DNA from: a virus
DNA: 27,576 bases
IMG/VR virus record: IMGVR_UViG_3300044638_004841
Coordinates: 1-27,576 of that record
Reading direction: 5' to 3' (one strand)
Shown here: in pieces, positions 4,961 through 10,948 of the stretch
Layout: each line of letters opens with the position of its first letter
Position numbering within the stretch: position 1 is the first letter of the stretch
Position numbers and translations under genes: made by a program
Notes under the pieces: generated by a model
Told to the model about the DNA's origin: nothing
The model's database searches: none
The model's input: the letters and a program-made list of their open reading frames with translations, nothing else

Positions 4961-5000
4961 CCCAGATAATTATATCTAACCCCAGATAATTATTTCTAAC
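4961..5000. repeat. Tandem 20-bp direct repeat with a near-palindromic core
   Basis: CCCAGATAATTATATCTAAC (4961-4980) is followed immediately by a copy differing at one base (4981-5000). Each unit has the core AGATAATTATATCT, which is nearly self-complementary. Two adjacent, phased copies suggest protein binding sites (iteron or operator). Confidence 0.6.
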
Positions 5001-5106
5001 TCGAATGCTTCTGACGTCAACCCTTAGGTTGAGGAAGAAGCTGCATAAGTAAACCTATAGGCTGACTAATAGGAGTCTTAATAGCTGTTAAATGATTAGG
5101 GACTGG

Positions 5107-5141
5107 GGAGGTGGAGGGTCCCTAAGGACCCGTATACCTCC
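5107..5141. repeat. Nested hairpin
   Basis: Inner stem GGGTCC/GGACCC (5116-5121 with 5126-5131, loop CTAA) lies within an outer stem GGAGGT/ACCTCC (5107-5112 with 5136-5141). It could act as a terminator or as a structured DNA/RNA element; no strong T-run follows. Confidence 0.5.
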
Positions 5142-5262
5142 ATTGGTTTAGCTTTTATATGTATTAAAACGAGTAAACAACAGCTATAATAGCGGTAGAA
5201 CGAATAGACTATAGTTGTCGCGTATTCATTAGTAGCTGAGCGTCTTATCACTGATGAACGTG

Positions 5263-5332
5263 GGGTGTCTCTGCTTAGGCGACGACACCCTGTCTCTTGT
5301 TAGCTAAAGCGATTGTCTTTTAGATCGCTTTA
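5263..5332 (+). terminator. Two successive hairpins
   Basis: GGGTGTC/GACACCC (5263-5269 with 5284-5290) is followed by a perfect 9-bp stem TAAAGCGAT/ATCGCTTTA (5305-5313 with 5324-5332, 10-base loop) and then AATTGTTT. The second could terminate transcription on either strand, separating the two operons. No gene ends just upstream, so a structural role is equally possible. Confidence 0.4.
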
Positions 5333-5532
5333 AATTGTTTCCTTAGTACTATAGAGCCTTAAGCTATGCGAAGTTACACATCACAGACGACATTAGCAAG
5401 TCCCTGAAGAAAAGATATAGTGTTTGTTATCAGTTAGTTATCTAATAGCCTACTAATTTACTAGGTATTAATTCTGCTTACGGAGGGTATTTGGGGCCTA
5501 TATGGCGTAAATAACAGCAATATATCGCATTG

Positions 5533-5540
5533 TATATTTG
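5533..5540 (+). promoter_or_regulatory. TAnnTTTG promoter box (TATATTTG) for the endolysin
   Basis: The box ends 5 bases before ATG 5545. In Bacteroidota promoters transcription starts only a few bases after TTTG, so the mRNA would be leaderless or nearly so. No clear -33 element. Confidence 0.6.
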
Positions 5541-5544
5541 CTTT

Positions 5545-6009
5545 ATGAAATTAAGTAACTACGTATCGCTAGCTGAGGTCACTAAGAGTGATACCGCAAA
5601 GCGCAAGGGTATCAGCAACGAGCCAACCCCAGAGCATCTAGAGAACCTAAAGACAATATCTGTTGAGGTGTTCGATAAGATTCGTGAGCACTTCGGTGTT
5701 CCCATCTACATCTCTTCGGGCTACAGATCTACTGCCTTGAATAAGGCAATCGGGGGTAGCAAGAACTCGGACCATAATCTTGGTAGGGCTTTAGACCTAG
5801 ACCAAGATGGTAGGGGTAATGGTATTACTAATATGGAGGTGTTTGAGTTTATCAAGGACAACCTAGAGTTCGACCAGCTCATCTACGAGTTTGGCACCAT
5901 TAAGAACCCTGACTGGGTTCACGTGGGATACCGCAAGGGGGAGAACAGAAAGCAGATACTTGTAGCCTACAAGGAGGGCACCAAGACAAAATACAAAGCA
6001 TTTAAATAA
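5545..6009 (+). CDS. M15-family peptidoglycan peptidase (endolysin)
   Basis: A 154-residue protein of the zinc D,D-carboxypeptidase / M15 type, which cuts cell-wall stem peptides and in phages serves as endolysin. Zinc ligands are visible as H77 and D84 in SDHNLGRALDLD and H126 in DWVHVGY. The preceding SSGYRS segment (58-62) is also typical. Length fits single-domain members, with no cell-wall-binding domain and no signal peptide, so export would depend on a holin. I use ATG 5545 rather than an upstream TTG at 5530 that lies inside the promoter box. The holin and spanin candidates are far away at 25.7-26.8 kb. Confidence 0.9.
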   Translation: MKLSNYVSLAEVTKSDTAKRKGISNEPTPEHLENLKTISVEVFDKIREHFGVPIYISSGYRSTALNKAIGGSKNSDHNLGRALDLDQDGRGNGITNMEVFEFIKDNLEFDQLIYEFGTIKNPDWVHVGYRKGENRKQILVAYKEGTKTKYKAFK

Positions 6010-6017
6010 TATCTTTG
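6010..6017 (+). promoter_or_regulatory. TAnnTTTG promoter box (TATCTTTG)
   Basis: Begins one base after the endolysin stop and ends 6 bases before ATG 6023, again predicting an almost leaderless mRNA. Confidence 0.6.
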
Positions 6018-6022
6018 TACCT

Positions 6023-6649
6023 ATGAAAGCAAAGATGACTGTTTACAAGAATGGTGGCAAGACGCCAATCGTTCCAGACCCCAAGAAGAAGATGACCGAT
6101 ATGGAGATTGCCAAGGCAAACCGTATGGATATGCTAACCCAGGAGCGCAACACCATTCGCAAGAATGACCCAGATGCGCTAGCAGCTTTCGACCGCGGAC
6201 TAAAGGAGCAAGGCTTTATGGTCAACAAGAAGCCAGCCGCTAAGCCCGCTGCCGCAGCCGTCAAGAAGATGATGGGCGGAGGCAAGATGGATATGTACCT
6301 TAATGGCGGAAAGGTAGGAAACAAAGTCAAAAGACTTGAGAATCGCGAAGCCAGCCTTGTAGCGCGTGGCAGCAAAGCTGTAGACGAGGGTAGGGAGCGT
6401 AAGGCTGACCGACTTCTCGGGAAAGCAGCTCGCGTAGAAAACCGTGTAATAAAGGCCAAAGAATCCGCTTCCGTCAAGAAGATGTCCGGCGGAGGTAAAA
6501 TGGATATGTACTCTAAGGGAGGCAAGATGGATACATACGGTATGGGAGGCAAGATGAAGAAGTACCTTATGGGCGGCCAAGTAAAGATTGACAAGAACAA
6601 GGACGGAAAGATTTCCGCCATTGACTTTAAGATGCTAAAGAAAAAGTAA
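6023..6649 (+). CDS. Lys/Gly/Met-rich repeat protein with C-terminal EF-hand loop
   Basis: 208 residues, very basic. Copies of GGKM or GGKV followed within a few residues by Tyr (for example GGGKMDMYLNGGKVG and GGKMDTYGMGGKMKKY) flank a central charged helical segment (about residues 100-148). The C-terminus has a textbook calcium-binding loop, DKNKDGKISAID (190-201), as in dockerin/EF-hand proteins. Similar Gly-Gly-Lys-Met proteins occur in environmental phages, without known function as far as I know. DNA or virion association is inferred from charge and proximity to structural genes. Confidence 0.75.
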   Translation: MKAKMTVYKNGGKTPIVPDPKKKMTDMEIAKANRMDMLTQERNTIRKNDPDALAAFDRGLKEQGFMVNKKPAAKPAAAAVKKMMGGGKMDMYLNGGKVGNKVKRLENREASLVARGSKAVDEGRERKADRLLGKAARVENRVIKAKESASVKKMSGGGKMDMYSKGGKMDTYGMGGKMKKYLMGGQVKIDKNKDGKISAIDFKMLKKK

Positions 6650-6655
6650 ACAGCT

Positions 6656-6832
6656 ATGAAGGCCAAGAAGTACAACTACGGTGGTAAGATGAGTGATGAG
6701 TCCAGCGAGGAGATTGAGATCAAGTCAATGGATATGGCCTCTGGGATGAAGCAGCTTGAAGCTGCTGTCAAGGCTTCAGGCAAGACTCCTACTCACTACA
6801 AGTTCAAGGCTTGCTTCTACGGTGAAGACTAA
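6656..6832 (+). CDS. 58-residue small protein with YGGKM motif
   Basis: Starts at ATG 6656, six bases after the previous stop: MKAKKYNYGGKMSDESSEEI. The YGGKM motif near the N-terminus links it to the preceding repeat protein, while the rest is an acidic helix then KASGKTPTHYKFKACFYGED. Ends at TAA 6830-6832, overlapping the next GTG start by 11 bases. Unknown function. Confidence 0.6.
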   Translation: MKAKKYNYGGKMSDESSEEIEIKSMDMASGMKQLEAAVKASGKTPTHYKFKACFYGED

Positions 6833-7040
6833 GAAGTACTACGACAGCAACCCTAAGGCTTACCAAAAGAAGAAGGAGTACGATACAGAGTATCACTCCA
6901 CCGACGAGCGTAAGAAGTATCGGGCGGAGCTCAACAGAAAGAACCGCCAAGCTGGAAAGTACGGAAACGGAGATGGTATGGACTACGACCATACCGAGCG
7001 TAGGTTTATATCAGCAGTAAAGAACAGATCTAAAAAGTAA
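6822..7040 (+). CDS. 72-residue basic conserved phage protein
   Basis: I choose GTG 6822 (MKTKKYYDSNPKAYQKKK...) because the frame upstream of it merely shadows the 58-residue gene. The block DERKKYRAELNRKNRQAGKYGNGDGMDYDH (residues 28-57) resembles a small protein family common in environmental tailed phages, with conserved ELNRxNR, YGNGDG and D..H. The D/H pair could bind metal, but no function is established. Basic N-terminus suggests nucleic-acid contact (inference). Confidence 0.65.
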   Translation: MKTKKYYDSNPKAYQKKKEYDTEYHSTDERKKYRAELNRKNRQAGKYGNGDGMDYDHTERRFISAVKNRSKK

Positions 7041-7052
7041 ACAACCCCCAAT

Positions 7053-7748
7053 ATGAAAAGTACATTATTATCACTGCTTGCTGCTTCAGCACTACTAAGC
7101 TGCGCGAGCGAAGAATCGAAAGACGCTAAGGCTCTTAAGATCCACGAAGGCCTTTATGCCTTCTGTGGAGCATCAGGTGCGGAGCTTACTGGAAAGCAGA
7201 TCATAGTTCAGGGAAAGGTATTTGAAGAGGGTTGTTCTATCTGTCCAGTTCTGGATGGACCTTCAGTCTCTAATCTCGCTATGGAAGGCTATAGTTTTAG
7301 CTGGGGCTCTGAGTTCAGCACCGATAAAAACTTTCAGTACCCAAACAACGACGGAAGCACAATATGGGACGGTAAGTCAGTGTGGTCTTTGTATTGGTAT
7401 TTCGATACCTCTAGCTTTATCCCCCAGTACAATCCAAAGACTCAGGATTGGGAGATGATGCACCCAAAGAACCGATCGTTTATCGTTAACACAGACTACG
7501 CGGTAACAAGCGAGAGCAATATGTTCTGTATGCCCTGTGCGATTTTTGATACCACAGAAACAGGAATCGTTCTAGCTAAATGCTACGGACCTATGAATGA
7601 GGCTGCTGTTCCTCTGCGTAGGGCTATCGAAGTGAAGACTGGTATGAAGTCAATCACCGCAGCGATAGCAGGAAAGCCATACCCGGTGGGGACACCAGTT
7701 CCCGTTATGGAGATGAGCAAGAAAGCACAGAAAAAAGCAAAACCATAA
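7053..7748 (+). CDS. Phage-encoded surface lipoprotein with two CxxC motifs
   Basis: MKSTLLSLLAASALLSC is a lipoprotein signal peptide with lipobox LLSC (Cys17). The residues right after it, ASEES, match the Ser/Lys-Asp/Glu-Asp/Glu lipoprotein export signal that sends Bacteroidota lipoproteins to the outside of the outer membrane. The mature part has seven-Cys features: C38, CSIC (61-64), CMPC (159-162), C177. CxxC pairs may form disulfides or bind metal. Position among late genes could suggest a lysis or superinfection-exclusion role, but it is not of typical spanin size. Family unknown; 231 residues. Confidence 0.7.
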   Translation: MKSTLLSLLAASALLSCASEESKDAKALKIHEGLYAFCGASGAELTGKQIIVQGKVFEEGCSICPVLDGPSVSNLAMEGYSFSWGSEFSTDKNFQYPNNDGSTIWDGKSVWSLYWYFDTSSFIPQYNPKTQDWEMMHPKNRSFIVNTDYAVTSESNMFCMPCAIFDTTETGIVLAKCYGPMNEAAVPLRRAIEVKTGMKSITAAIAGKPYPVGTPVPVMEMSKKAQKKAKP

Positions 7749-7921
7749 TGAAAGCAAAGAAGAAAGACAGCCACGTAATGGTTCCAGCACCAGCGGGCCA
7801 CCACTGGATGATGGAGAAAGGTCGTTACTATGTGATGGCTGACAAGGATGGGAAGTTTACCCCTCACGAAGGAGCTTCGAAGGAGGCAAAATTCCGGCTA
7901 TACTCCGCCCATCAATCTTAG
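7748..7921 (+). CDS. 57-residue small conserved phage protein
   Basis: ATG 7748 overlaps the lipoprotein stop by one base (TAATG). The sequence MVPAPAGHHWMMEKGRYYVM then DGKFTPHEGASKEAKFRL resembles a small family frequently seen in environmental phages (P-x-G-H-H-W...H-x-G-A-S). Function unknown. Its 3' end runs 65 bases into the convergent minus-strand gene. Confidence 0.6.
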   Translation: MKAKKKDSHVMVPAPAGHHWMMEKGRYYVMADKDGKFTPHEGASKEAKFRLYSAHQS

Positions 7922-8486
7922 CCTGAGCTATAATCTTCTTGCCAAGGGGAGTATCCTCGTGGCCCTTTAGCTTTCTGCCCAAAAGAACTGTAGGTATACC
8001 CTCTGCCCTGTTTGGGATGGTCTTGTTGATAGTTTTTTTGTCGTACTGAAGCTCCACAGTCTCCCTACCGGAGGCTATATCCCTCCATCTTTCCACAATC
8101 ATACGCCCCTGCTGGGTTAGTGAGTACCTTTTTCGGTAGTTCCACCTGTTCTCATCACGAAACCACATAGAGGTGTCCTTGTGGATGTCGATATCCTCCA
8201 TCGAGAAGTAGTCGAACAGCAATTCCCGCTTCCTCATCCTAACAGTTAGCCAGTCCTTTGTCTGGTTGTAGGACTTCGACAGCTGTTGTCCCATCCACTC
8301 GATGGTAAAAAACTCTAGGTCGTAGGCAAACAGAAGGAAGTCTACCTGTATTGGCAGTAGCTTATACTCCTGCTTCATAAACTTGTTGGCGTGCCAGACG
8401 AATTTGTATAGGGTAGGCCCACGATCGTCGCGGTAGGCGAAGTCCCTAAACTTTAGGTCTTCCTTTTTCTTGAACTTTTTAGCCAA
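7857..8486 (-). CDS. Putative winged-helix (MarR-like) DNA-binding regulator
   Basis: The only long minus-strand gene in the plus-strand block. Residues 43-135 read like a winged helix: LLPIQVDFLLFAY, FFTIEWMGQQLSKSYNQTKDWL, MRKRELLF, then the wing and RYSLTQQGRMIVERW, which closely follows the YSLTxxGxxLv end of MarR-type domains. The N-terminus is very basic (AKKFKKKEDLKFR) and the C-terminal 60 residues are basic and probably flexible. The start is TTG 8486; no in-frame ATG is nearby. Its promoter faces that of the plus-strand structural gene, so autoregulation or a local switch is likely. Fold assignment is by eye. Confidence 0.6.
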   Translation of the reverse strand: MAKKFKKKEDLKFRDFAYRDDRGPTLYKFVWHANKFMKQEYKLLPIQVDFLLFAYDLEFFTIEWMGQQLSKSYNQTKDWLTVRMRKRELLFDYFSMEDIDIHKDTSMWFRDENRWNYRKRYSLTQQGRMIVERWRDIASGRETVELQYDKKTINKTIPNRAEGIPTVLLGRKLKGHEDTPLGKKIIAQAKIDGRSIAGILPPSKLLREG

Positions 8487-8498
8487 TGAAGTAAATTG

Positions 8499-8506
8499 TA
8501 TCTTTG
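8499..8506 (+). promoter_or_regulatory. TAnnTTTG promoter box (TATCTTTG)
   Basis: Located 18 bases before ATG 8524 and followed by a short A-rich leader. It overlaps the leader region of the divergent minus-strand gene. Confidence 0.6.
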
Positions 8507-8509
8507 TAG

Positions 8510-8517
8510 CAAAAGTA
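8510..8517 (-). promoter_or_regulatory. Minus-strand TAnnTTTG box (TACTTTTG) for the winged-helix gene
   Basis: Minus-strand TACTTTTG ends 24 bases before the TTG start at 8486. With the plus-strand box it forms TATCTTTG-TAG-CAAAAGTA, an imperfect inverted repeat of facing -7 elements. No -33 element seen. Confidence 0.5.
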
Positions 8518-8523
8518 CGAAAT

Positions 8524-9501
8524 ATGGGAACACTTAGTGGTCAGCGCGTAAAAGATGCATTCGGTTCACTCCTTAAGATGGAGAGCGGAACAGCAACCTC
8601 GACGACTAAAATAATTGAAGACGGAGCAGGAAACGATACCGCCCTCAAACTGTCAACGGTAAAGGTTGAGGTAAACGGAACTCTTGCCTTCACCTCTGCC
8701 CCAAGTACTGGGTCTACTGAAGTAGCAGCCCTTTTCCTTGACGCTAGCAATAACATTGTAAAGCGTAACCTTGGAACCGCAGCGTTTACCTCAGGGGCTA
8801 GCCTAACGCCCGTTGCTCCGCTAAACATAGCTAGCAACATTATCTCCATCAGCGCACCAACGACCTTGTCGCAGCTTACGGAGGCTACCGTTGCCATTGC
8901 AGACACCTTCCTTATCTATGATGCAACAGCTACCGTATACAAGTATGTGACCCTTGAGGACCTAACCCAGTATATGGCGGCCAACATCACCGCTGCATCA
9001 CCGGGGTCTAACGGACAGATTCTTTACAACGATGGTGGAACTTCAGCAGGAGCTTCGGGGCTGTCGTACAATGACTCACCAGCCTCTGAGCAGTTTACAT
9101 TTACAGGGCTAGACTTCGTTCAACGCGAGGTGTCCTCTGGAACCTGTGCCTTCTACAGCCGCTCTGATAGCGCTGTAATCAACAACGCAGTTACCAATGG
9201 TGTGGTAACAACCTTAGAGGCAAATCTTTTTGCAGGGGCTGTTATTGTTGACTATATGATCTACAACTCAGGGTCTACCACTGTTCGTGTTGGTGAGATA
9301 CACATTGTATGGAACCCATCAAACCTAGCAACAGCTCCATCAATTGTCGATTCTATCAAGACGTCAATCGGAACCTCTACCGCTGCAACCTTTGTCTTCA
9401 ACGCATTTATAAATTCTACTACGCTACAGCTTCGTGCCACCAATACGTTTGGCGCGAATATGACGGTACTTCTAAACTTCAAAGCCTTCTACGCATTCTA
9501 G
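8524..9501 (+). CDS. Beta-rich phage structural / fibre-like protein
   Basis: 325 residues from ATG 8524; upstream in-frame TTG 8470 would run through the promoter box. The N-terminus MGTLSGQRVKDAFGSLLKME is typical of fibre or appendage proteins of Bacteroidota phages. Then come Ser/Thr/Ala/Gly-rich beta segments, a short linker like those of the large fibre (ASPGSNGQILYNDGG), and a C-terminal beta-sandwich-like domain (from about residue 195) ending NFKAFYAF. Most likely a virion adhesin or head/tail fibre; no enzyme motif. Confidence 0.65.
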   Translation: MGTLSGQRVKDAFGSLLKMESGTATSTTKIIEDGAGNDTALKLSTVKVEVNGTLAFTSAPSTGSTEVAALFLDASNNIVKRNLGTAAFTSGASLTPVAPLNIASNIISISAPTTLSQLTEATVAIADTFLIYDATATVYKYVTLEDLTQYMAANITAASPGSNGQILYNDGGTSAGASGLSYNDSPASEQFTFTGLDFVQREVSSGTCAFYSRSDSAVINNAVTNGVVTTLEANLFAGAVIVDYMIYNSGSTTVRVGEIHIVWNPSNLATAPSIVDSIKTSIGTSTAATFVFNAFINSTTLQLRATNTFGANMTVLLNFKAFYAF

Positions 9502-9502
9502 T

Positions 9503-9805
9503 ATGAATGATGAAGAAAAGGCTAGGGCTAGGATTGAGCTGTTTATGTTTGCAAAGAACAGCTTCGATGACATATTGAACAAAGCCGAGGATCTAGGTCT
9601 GCTTGATGAATTTATGATGATTGCATCAGCAGGCCTTGTGGTAGACCAAATAGACGGAAACAGCATTGTTGAGTCTGTGTCTAACATAAACGTAGACACC
9701 AAGGAGGAGATGATTTCCTTGATCACATACCTTATGTCTTCCTACAGCGAGGACGACGAAGCCGACGATACAACCAATATAGATTATTGGCTAAATTTGA
9801 ACTAA
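9503..9805 (+). CDS. 100-residue acidic helical protein
   Basis: Starts one base after the structural gene stop. MNDEEKARARIELFMFAKNS begins a helical protein with an acidic tail (SEDDEADDTT). No family recognised; the composition could suit a virion assembly or scaffold helper but that is only a guess. Confidence 0.65.
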   Translation: MNDEEKARARIELFMFAKNSFDDILNKAEDLGLLDEFMMIASAGLVVDQIDGNSIVESVSNINVDTKEEMISLITYLMSSYSEDDEADDTTNIDYWLNLN

Positions 9806-9816
9806 ATTAAAATGAA

Positions 9817-10050
9817 ATGGAACTTATCAGAAAAATCATTGCGGGAACCGACCCACTGAAAGCCTTAGCCTACTATGTAGGCCAGAAGGCTGGGGACGGA
9901 GAGATCGACTCAATCGTTCTCGACGGTTCTCACCTCCACTACCACGGAGAGCGCAAGTACCTAATATACCTAAAGAAGGACTCCACACTTATGCTGTGGA
10001 AGACCATCGAGGGTATGCCAGTTATAGTAGAGTACGACTGTAACTTCTAG
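9817..10050 (+). CDS. 77-residue hypothetical protein
   Basis: MELIRKIIAGTDPLKALAYY is a short helix-loop-helix followed by beta strands (IDSIVLDGSHLHYH, YLIYLKKDSTLMLWKTI). ATG 9817 is used; an ATG at 9812 is in another frame and soon stops. Unknown function. A terminator starts within its stop codon. Confidence 0.65.
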   Translation: MELIRKIIAGTDPLKALAYYVGQKAGDGEIDSIVLDGSHLHYHGERKYLIYLKKDSTLMLWKTIEGMPVIVEYDCNF

Positions 10051-10083
10051 TTGTAACCGACTTACAACTTTTATTTATTTTAA
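10049..10083 (+). terminator. Intrinsic terminator after the 77-residue gene
   Basis: AGTTGTAA (10049-10056) pairs with TTACAACT (10062-10069) around loop CCGAC, followed by TTTTATTTATTTT. The next gene begins only nine bases beyond the T-rich tail, so either readthrough or a promoter within the T/A-rich stretch must supply it. Confidence 0.75.
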
Positions 10084-10091
10084 TTAAACAT

Positions 10092-10670
10092 ATGATACCA
10101 TTGTACCACATCCTAGTGCACATACCTAGCGCTGTAAACGACACCATCAAGGTGGGAGAGTCAGAGCTTTACCTCGACACTAAGTTCAACGAGTTCCAAC
10201 ACCGAACTATGAAGGCTAAGGTTGTAGGCATTCCAGCCAAGTTCAAGTCCGAGCTAGAGATAGGAGACTACGTATTCCATCACCACCACGTTGCGCTCAA
10301 CGACACCCAAGTCGTTGACCCTAAAGAAAAGATATACCGCGTCAACTACGACCCCTTCGGCGGTCAGGGCAATCAGGCATACCTCATCGAGAAGCCTGAC
10401 GGAAGCCTTATAGCTGTTGCTGATTGGGTTTTCCTAGAGCCCTTTGATATTGACGCTGACAAGGAGAAAAGCTTCATAGAAATCATCACCCTCAAAGAAC
10501 CAGAAAAGCGCTGGGGCCGTATCGTTTATGGAAGCCAGTGGCTAGAGGAAGAAGGTCTCGCTGTGGGCGACGTGGTGTACTTCGCCAAGGACGCAGACTA
10601 CGAGATGGACATCAATGGCCGCAAGCTGTGGCGTATGCAAATCCACCACCTGATATGTCAAAAGCTGTAA
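10092..10670 (+). CDS. GroES-like (Cpn10) co-chaperonin candidate
   Basis: 192 residues. The C-terminal segment (about 140-190), WGRIVYGSQWLEEEGLAVGD then VVYFAKDADYEMDINGRKLW ending with a hydrophobic strand, follows the GroES pattern GxVxxvG...vkvGDxVlFgkyagxevxidgxxyxilxxxdI. An earlier stretch (about 40-115) with ELEIGDYVFHHH and YRVNYD...YLIEKPDGSLIAV looks similar, so the protein may have two related barrels. Phage co-chaperonins such as T4 gp31 help fold the major capsid protein with host GroEL. Position just before the terminase fits a head-assembly role. Assignment is by pattern only. Confidence 0.5.
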   Translation: MIPLYHILVHIPSAVNDTIKVGESELYLDTKFNEFQHRTMKAKVVGIPAKFKSELEIGDYVFHHHHVALNDTQVVDPKEKIYRVNYDPFGGQGNQAYLIEKPDGSLIAVADWVFLEPFDIDADKEKSFIEIITLKEPEKRWGRIVYGSQWLEEEGLAVGDVVYFAKDADYEMDINGRKLWRMQIHHLICQKL

Positions 10671-10948
10671 AGTTCACAACAGTTAACGCTGCGCGTAACC
10701 TCATCTCCGCGATGGAGGCTGCAATCAGTAATATGACCGAGGAGATACGCAAGCCGGTAGACCCCGATTTAACGGGGTCCGCCCGCAAGGCAGAGCTGCA
10801 GGCCATCAAGGACACAGCCCTAGCCTGCAAGGAGCTTATCGTAGAGAGGCAGAAGCTAGAGCAGCTTGTTGGCGACATCGAGGAGTCCGGATCCTTTGAA
10901 AAGGAGAAGGACTTCAAGGGAGGCTTCGCTGAGAGGATGGCAAGATAA
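10655..10948 (+). CDS. 97-residue helical protein, possible small terminase subunit
   Basis: I use ATG 10655 (MSKAVKFTTVNAARNLIS); the frame before it shadows the co-chaperonin gene. The protein is highly charged and helical (AIKDTALACKELIVERQKLE), and its TAA overlaps the large terminase ATG by one base. Immediate position before terL and size suit a small terminase subunit, but I see no clear helix-turn-helix, so this stays a positional inference. Confidence 0.5.
   Translation: MSKAVKFTTVNAARNLISAMEAAISNMTEEIRKPVDPDLTGSARKAELQAIKDTALACKELIVERQKLEQLVGDIEESGSFEKEKDFKGGFAERMAR

Larger units (their letters stand above)
4581..5532. other. Intergenic control region without convincing genes
   Basis: About 950 bases separate the minus-strand operon from the plus-strand operon. 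I find no open frame with a credible start; the longest I looked at is about 15 codons (from 5005). The region has G-rich and 20-bp tandem repeats, a gapped palindrome and at least three strong hairpins, listed separately. A divergent control region or replication origin is plausible but unproven. Confidence 0.6.

Noticed and set aside
4961-5000. CRISPR-like direct repeats
   Set aside because: Only two copies with no spacer between them and no cas genes.
5005-5052. 15-codon plus-strand ORF in the intergenic region
   Set aside because: No promoter box or leader element nearby and a random-looking product.
5248-5290. CTGATGA before a hairpin in the intergenic region, resembling the start of a plus-strand hammerhead
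   Set aside because: The following hairpin is not followed by GAAA and no stem III or cleavage triplet is present.
6043-6675. Long hydrophobic minus-strand open frame opposite the Gly-Gly-Lys-Met protein
   Set aside because: It is the antisense of a Lys-rich gene, which produces Phe/Leu/Ile-rich sequence; no start signal or promoter, and the plus-strand frame has clear protein motifs.
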